Both the position numbers and the translations under genes were made by a program. The notes under the pieces are model-generated. The model saw only the letters and a program-made list of their open reading frames with translations, did not search any database and was not told the origin of the DNA. This document shows positions 4,754-8,418 of a stretch of DNA of 8,418 bases, piece after piece. Positions within the stretch are counted from its first letter, which is position 1. Every line of letters begins with the position of its first letter. Origin of the DNA: Nitrospira sp. (GTDB lineage Bacteria; Nitrospirota; Nitrospiria; Nitrospirales; Nitrospiraceae); contig JABMDE010000083.1 in NCBI GenBank assembly GCA_015904055.1, positions 6,538 through 14,955 of the forward strand. The letters are read 5' to 3'.

Positions 4754-6241
4754 TCAGACTTCGATTTCTTGCTGGGTAATCCGCATCACTTCTTCCATCG
4801 TCGTATGGCCTTGGATGACGCGTTCGGCGCCTTCTTGCTTCAGCGTCACCATGCCATGGGCGACGGCCGCCTGCTTGATGAGCGACGAATCCGCTTTCGT
4901 TCCGATCAGGCGGCGGATTTCATCGTCGAGCACCATCAGCTCAAAAATGCCGGTGCGTCCGCGATAGCCGGTTTGGGAACAGGCCGCGCAGCCTGTGCCA
5001 CGATACAGCGTCTGCGTAGTTCCCGGCGGCAGGTCCAAGCGGTTCAGCTCGTCGGCGCTCGCCTGGTAGGGCTGCTTGCAGTCCGGGCAAATTTTTCTCA
5101 GGAGCCGTTGGGCCAGTACCGCGACGACCGAGGAGGCGACGAGGAACGGTTCGATCCCCATATCGATCAGACGGGTTGCGGCGCTGGCGGCATCGTTCGT
5201 GTGCAGTGTGGAAAAGACGAGGTGCCCGGTGAGGGAGGCATGGATGGCGATCTCCGCTGTTTCACGGTCTCGGATTTCTCCGATCATGATGACATCGGGG
5301 TCCTGCCGGAGGATCGATCGCAAGCCTGCGGCAAACGACAGATTGATTTTCGGATTCACCTGCATCTGGCCGATGCCGAGCAGCTGATATTCGACCGGGT
5401 CTTCGACGGTAATGATGTTTTTGTCCGGCGCATTGATGTGGCTCAATGCGGCATACAGGGTCGTCGTTTTGCCGCTGCCGGTCGGACCGGTGACCAGGAT
5501 GATCCCGTGTGCAAGCTGAATCAGCTGATGGATCACCGAGAGCCGTTCCCCTGCGAAGCCCATTTCGGACAAGTTCAGCAATCGATTCTCTTTCTCCAAC
5601 AGCCGGAGCACTACTCGCTCGCCGTGAGACGTCGGGAGGACGGAGACACGGAGATCGACGTCTTTCCCTGAGGTGCGAATTGCAAACCGGCCGTCCTGCG
5701 GGAGCCGCTTTTCGGCGATATTCAAGCCGGCCATAATTTTGAGACGCGCAATGATACTGGCCTGCAGATGCTTCGGCGGAGTCAACACGGGGTACAGCAC
5801 GCCGTCGATCCGGTATCGCACGACCAGGCCGCGCTCGAACGATTCAAAATGGATGTCGCTGGCCCGCTGCCGGACCGCTTGGAACAAGACCGAATTCACC
5901 AATCGAATGATCGGGGCCTCGTCGGTTGCATCGAGCAGGTCCTGAGGCTCATCCAGTTCGTGGGCCAACTGATCGAGACTTTCGCTGGCGGCGATGTCCT
6001 CCATGACTTCTTCGGCGCCGGTCGGACTGGCGATCTCGTCATAGGCGCGGTTGAGGCAGGCCAGCAGGGAGACGCCGGTCGTCAGGACCGGTGTGACAGG
6101 TGTGCCGAGCAACAGCCGGAGATCGTCGAAGGCGACAGTTTCCAGCGGGTCGCGGCACTTCGCAGAACCGGACACGCCGGCGGAAGGCCTGTTCAAATAA
6201 ATCGGCGCGATTCTTCGCCGCCCAGAGTTCCATTTCAGCAT
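4754..6241 (-). CDS. gspE: Type II secretion ATPase GspE, apparently missing its N-terminal domain
   Basis: GspE is the cytoplasmic hexameric ATPase that drives the T2SS. The core is complete: linker EAPIIRLVNSVL, RASDIHFESFE, Walker A GPTGSGKTTTLY at about residue 252, ITVEDPVEY Asp box, Walker B with the conserved acidic residues DPDVIMIGEIRD, His box LTGHLVFSTLHTND, and a four-cysteine zinc site CPDC (about 385) plus CAAC (about 418). Recognisable GspE sequence begins only at about residue 31, with DPLETVAFDDLRLLLG, the last part of the N-terminal domain. The residues before it (from the ATG at 6241) are ppx sequence read in another frame and look unlike any GspE. Compared with full-length homologues, about 100 residues or more of the N-terminal region are absent; the shorter Vibrio-type EpsE would lack about 40. 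The true start is unknown: ATG 6241, GTG 6175 and ATG 6004 are candidates, none with a good ribosome site. Loss of this region may affect binding to GspL. Confidence 0.9.
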   Translation of the reverse strand: MLKWNSGRRRIAPIYLNRPSAGVSGSAKCRDPLETVAFDDLRLLLGTPVTPVLTTGVSLLACLNRAYDEIASPTGAEEVMEDIAASESLDQLAHELDEPQDLLDATDEAPIIRLVNSVLFQAVRQRASDIHFESFERGLVVRYRIDGVLYPVLTPPKHLQASIIARLKIMAGLNIAEKRLPQDGRFAIRTSGKDVDLRVSVLPTSHGERVVLRLLEKENRLLNLSEMGFAGERLSVIHQLIQLAHGIILVTGPTGSGKTTTLYAALSHINAPDKNIITVEDPVEYQLLGIGQMQVNPKINLSFAAGLRSILRQDPDVIMIGEIRDRETAEIAIHASLTGHLVFSTLHTNDAASAATRLIDMGIEPFLVASSVVAVLAQRLLRKICPDCKQPYQASADELNRLDLPPGTTQTLYRGTGCAACSQTGYRGRTGIFELMVLDDEIRRLIGTKADSSLIKQAAVAHGMVTLKQEGAERVIQGHTTMEEVMRITQQEIEV

Positions 6242-7685
6242 CGCCCGATACTGTTGCCTCGATGGTCACGGTTGTTCCGATCTTGACGTTGACCGTCTGA
6301 ACGGTGGAGAAATGGGTGCGATCGAGTGCATCAGCAATCCGCAACAAGGCGGACAGGATTTTCACGATGCGCTTCAAGCGGGGAGTTAATTCTCCAAATC
6401 CCTGATGCTTCAGCGTCGGGATCGCCCGGCGGTGATAGCGGGCGACGTTGGCTACCACCTCGATTTCGTCCGCCGTCAAACCGTCCAGGTCGCTGTGCTT
6501 GATCAGGTAGTAGGCATGCTTATGATGCTGCCGGGGATTAATCAGATAGCCGATATCGTGCAACAGGGCGGCATACTCCAGCCAGTCACGTTCCTGCTGT
6601 CTCAGTCCATGCAGCCGTTTGGTTTGATCGAACAGGCGGAGGGCCAGCGCAGCCACATGCAGCGAATGCACTTCCGGCGTCTGGCAGCGGCGGGCCAGTC
6701 CGATCACATTCCGCCGGCGCACATCGGGGATCTCGTGTTCGGCTTTCAATCCCTCGCGATGCCGCGCGATAAAGTCATAAATCATGCCTTCGCGAATGGC
6801 CTTATCGCACAGCGTCATCTCATGCAGCCCCGACAGTTCCAGCAGGCGCCGGAGTACGACGGCGGCAGGCAGCAGGGTATCGGCACGCTTCGGGTCTAGA
6901 CCGGGAATGGCTAATCGTATCTTCAGCGGCGATTGAGCCAGCTCCGATTCCAGCAGGCGGAGGTCTTTCAGCGACACCGTGGCCAGATTATGCTGCGGCA
7001 ACGGCCGTCCGGTCTGCTTGATATGGATTATTTCGGCCAGATTGCCGGCCATGCCTGAGGTGGCGATCAGCGAGTCGAACTTTTTCACGGCACAGGCCTC
7101 GATGGCTGCCTTCAGCTGGCCGGTGACGGCGTCTTCGAGCGCGCGCATCATCGGGGCCGACGGCGGCGTGTTCGGGAGACATTGCTCTGCTAAGCGAATC
7201 GCTCCCAGTTTGAGGCTCTTGGCCTGAATCATCCGGTCTCGATTCCCGAGAATCAGTTCGACTGAACCGCCGCCCACATCGACGACCAGGGTCGGTTTGT
7301 CAGAAAGCGCGATGCTGTTCTTCACGCCCAGAAAAATCAGCCGGGCTTCCTCGGTTCCGCTGATCACCCGCACCCGCACTCCCGCCTGTTCCTCGACCAG
7401 GTTGATAAAGTCGCCGCCGTTCCGAGCCTCGCGCACGGCGCTGGTGGCGACTGCCACAGTCCGATCGAATCCCTTGTTGCGGGCCAGCGTCGCCAGCGTC
7501 TTGAGCACCTCAATGGCACGAGCGATCGCTTCATCGGACAGCCGTCGCGTGGCGAAGGTTCCATTACCCAGGCGCGTCACATCTTTGAAGCGGTCGAGGA
7601 TCTTATAGCTGGCATCCGGGAGGATCTCAGCCAGCACCATGTGGATGGAATTGGTCCCGATATCGATAACGGCGAGTTTAGCCAC
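6039..7685 (-). CDS. Exopolyphosphatase / pppGpp phosphohydrolase (Ppx/GppA family) with C-terminal HD domain and a frame-shadow tail
   Basis: This family hydrolyses inorganic polyphosphate and/or pppGpp in the cytoplasm, so it can link phosphate stores with the stringent response; which substrate applies cannot be told from sequence. The N-terminal actin-like domain shows VIDIGTNSIHMV (residues 6-17), ATSAVREARNG, ISGTEEARLIFLG with the likely catalytic Glu, VVDVGGGSVELIL and ATSGMAGNLAEI. An HD-type helical domain follows from about residue 325, with SLHVAALALRLFDQ, LLHDIGYLI, HHKHAYYLIKHSDL and ARYHRR. The expected end is near FEQAFRRRVRF; the last 43 residues or so are gspE sequence in the wrong frame, so the native C-terminus or stop codon seems to have been lost. 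The start is GTG 7685, with AAGGGTG about 7 nt upstream. A promoter candidate lies 45 nt further up, so this gene may lead the operon. Confidence 0.93.
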   Translation of the reverse strand: MAKLAVIDIGTNSIHMVLAEILPDASYKILDRFKDVTRLGNGTFATRRLSDEAIARAIEVLKTLATLARNKGFDRTVAVATSAVREARNGGDFINLVEEQAGVRVRVISGTEEARLIFLGVKNSIALSDKPTLVVDVGGGSVELILGNRDRMIQAKSLKLGAIRLAEQCLPNTPPSAPMMRALEDAVTGQLKAAIEACAVKKFDSLIATSGMAGNLAEIIHIKQTGRPLPQHNLATVSLKDLRLLESELAQSPLKIRLAIPGLDPKRADTLLPAAVVLRRLLELSGLHEMTLCDKAIREGMIYDFIARHREGLKAEHEIPDVRRRNVIGLARRCQTPEVHSLHVAALALRLFDQTKRLHGLRQQERDWLEYAALLHDIGYLINPRQHHKHAYYLIKHSDLDGLTADEIEVVANVARYHRRAIPTLKHQGFGELTPRLKRIVKILSALLRIADALDRTHFSTVQTVNVKIGTTVTIEATVSGDAEMELWAAKNRADLFEQAFRRRVRFCEVPRPAGNCRLRRSPAVARHTCHTGPDDRRLPAGLPQPRL

Positions 7686-7729
7686 CGAAGCACACCCTTA
7701 CAAAATGGGGTCGATACGAAAGTCCTGGG

Positions 7730-7758
7730 ACCTTAAAGAACGGGGAGATACCTGTCAA
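7730..7758 (-). promoter_or_regulatory. Candidate sigma70-type promoter for ppx/gppA and the gsp operon
   Basis: On the minus strand a perfect -35 box TTGACA (7758-7753) is followed by a 17-nt spacer and TAAGGT (7735-7730), which keeps the important T1, A2 and T6 of the -10 box. Transcription would start near 7723, giving a leader of about 38 nt before the GTG at 7685. No comparable promoter was noticed in the gsp spacers, though I did not score them systematically. Confidence 0.5.
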
Positions 7759-7836
7759 GGATCGGGAACGTCGGCCACGTATGACTCATAACCGCTTGCC
7801 GGGGCCCTGGCTGCCACCAACTTAAAACACGTGCAG

Positions 7837-7903
7837 CGTATCTCGTGAAGCGTGAAGCGCGGGACCGAAAGAGCGTGTAACCTGTCTTTGTTTGCGAGAT
7901 ACG
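7837..7903 (-). repeat. 67-bp inverted-repeat element upstream of ppx (copy A)
   Basis: Read on the minus strand it begins CGTATCTCGCAA and ends GCGCTTCACGCTTCACGAG followed by ATACG, matching the element at 4665-4731 in both ends and in total length (67 nt). It lies in the 250-nt spacer between pal and ppx, oriented opposite to copy B. The rest of the spacer, 7759-7836, shows no gene. Confidence 0.75.
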
Positions 7904-7917
7904 CTTCACGAGATACG
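7837..7917. repeat. 17-bp perfect inverted repeat downstream of pal
   Basis: CGTATCTCGTGAAGCGT at 7837-7853 is the exact reverse complement of 7901-7917, with 47 nt between. In RNA from pal it would form a long-looped hairpin starting about 18 nt after the stop codon. A short TTTT run on the transcript follows about 10 nt beyond it, too far for a standard intrinsic terminator. It may instead act as a transcript-end stabiliser or simply be the arms of the repeat family. Confidence 0.7.
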
Positions 7918-7935
7918 AACGACGCGAGTCGGCGG

Positions 7936-8418
7936 CTACTCTTTCACTGTAAAGTGGACGCTCCGGTTTTTCTGCATGCACTCGTTGGTATGTTCCAAAC
8001 AGAGAGGACGATCCTTCCCGTAGCTCGTCGTTTTGAGATCGAGGGACAGTCCTAGATGCTGGAGGTAGGTCTTCACATTTCTGGCCCGGCGTTCACCCAA
8101 GACGAGATTGTAGGCGGATGTTCCGCTTTCATCGCCGCGGCCTTCGAGCAGGATGCGCGCGATCCCGCTGCTCTTCAACTGTCTTGCGTTCGATTCCAAT
8201 ACCGGTAACGCGTCTGCGCGGAGGCGGTCCTGGTCAAAATCGAACAGCACATCCATCAGTGAGTCCTTGCCAGACTCAGCCTCGTGTTTGGCTGACAATT
8301 CGGAGCGGTCAGGATTGACAGTGCGGGCGGGCGCTTCCTTGATGGCCTGTTCCTTGATTCGTTCTTCTCCAGCTCTCCCTTCCTGACCGGTGCCCGATCC
8401 GGATAGGGCTGAGCATCC
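7936..8418 (-). CDS. pal: Peptidoglycan-associated lipoprotein Pal (OmpA family), 5' end outside the window
   Basis: Pal anchors the outer membrane to peptidoglycan and works with the Tol proteins in envelope integrity and division. The frame is open from the window edge: it begins GCSALSGSGT, where the Cys (8415-8413) fits the lipid-anchored residue after a signal peptide that lies just outside. A polar, charged linker follows, then the OmpA-like domain: VLFDFDQDRLRADALPVLES, ILLEGRGDESGTSAYNLVLG, ERRARNVKTYLQHLG and the usual Pal ending SYGKDRPLCLEHTNECMQKN then RSVHF. The Asp of GDE and the Arg of ERRA, which bind diaminopimelate in this family, are present. The common His of EGHxDE is Arg here. 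The visible part is 160 residues. Upstream tol genes would be expected but are not in view. Confidence 0.92.
   Translation of the reverse strand, partial: GCSALSGSGTGQEGRAGEERIKEQAIKEAPARTVNPDRSELSAKHEAESGKDSLMDVLFDFDQDRLRADALPVLESNARQLKSSGIARILLEGRGDESGTSAYNLVLGERRARNVKTYLQHLGLSLDLKTTSYGKDRPLCLEHTNECMQKNRSVHFTVKE

Noticed and set aside
4706..5671. Long plus-strand open frame of 321 codons, and other plus-strand frames over gspE, gspF and ppx
   Set aside because: They are antisense to clearly recognised genes, with compositions typical of shadows (rich in Arg, Gln, His and Asp) and no family motif.
7795..7812. GC-rich palindrome-like stretch GCCGGGGCCCTGGC
   Set aside because: It has no loop, no following U-run and no other context; it gives no supportable function.
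7837..7917. Intrinsic terminator for pal
   Set aside because: The arms are perfect, but the 47-nt loop is long and no U-run follows directly. It is better explained as a repeat-family inverted repeat.

Overview
The window is a block of minus-strand genes. It reads as a type II secretion system (T2SS) operon behind a Ppx/GppA phosphatase gene, with a Pal lipoprotein gene upstream. The Gram-negative envelope genes, a moderately high GC content, the style of the Ppx/GppA, GspN and Pal proteins, and the intergenic repeats suggest a Nitrospira-like bacterium (Nitrospirota). That assignment rests on recognition and inference; no marker gene here proves it.

Layout from right to left, which is the direction of transcription: pal (8418-7936, 5' end cut by the window just before the lipobox cysteine); a 250-nt spacer with a 67-bp repeat, a strong inverted repeat and a good sigma70-type promoter (7758-7730); ppx/gppA (7685-6039); gspE (6241-4754); a 167-nt spacer with a second copy of the 67-bp repeat; gspF (4586-3348); gspG (3325-2855); a 99-bp perfect tandem duplication running into gspH (to 2050); a 218-bp repeat element; gspI (1711-1277); a 159-bp related element lying in frame inside gspJ (1302-451); and gspN (454 to beyond position 1), which overlaps gspJ by 4 nt and leaves the window. 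gspC, gspD, gspK, gspL and gspM are not seen.

The genes fit together as a secretion machine. GspE is the cytoplasmic ATPase and GspF its inner-membrane platform partner. GspG is the major pseudopilin, GspH, GspI and GspJ are minor pseudopilins, and GspN is an accessory envelope protein. All four pseudopilins keep the cleavage motif G|F followed by T, two hydrophobic residues and Glu at +5.

The unusual part is the junctions. Of the junctions visible, only F/G and J/N are clean. Pal/ppx, E/F, G/H, H/I and I/J each hold a repeat, and ppx/E is an out-of-frame fusion that seems to have removed the first part of GspE. The I/J element has a length divisible by three, has no stop in the gspJ frame, and lies where it would be translated as part of the GspJ leader peptide, which prepilin peptidase removes. 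The G/H duplication is also a multiple of three and lies in the GspH leader frame. I found no CRISPR array, tRNA, rRNA, transposase or defence system.
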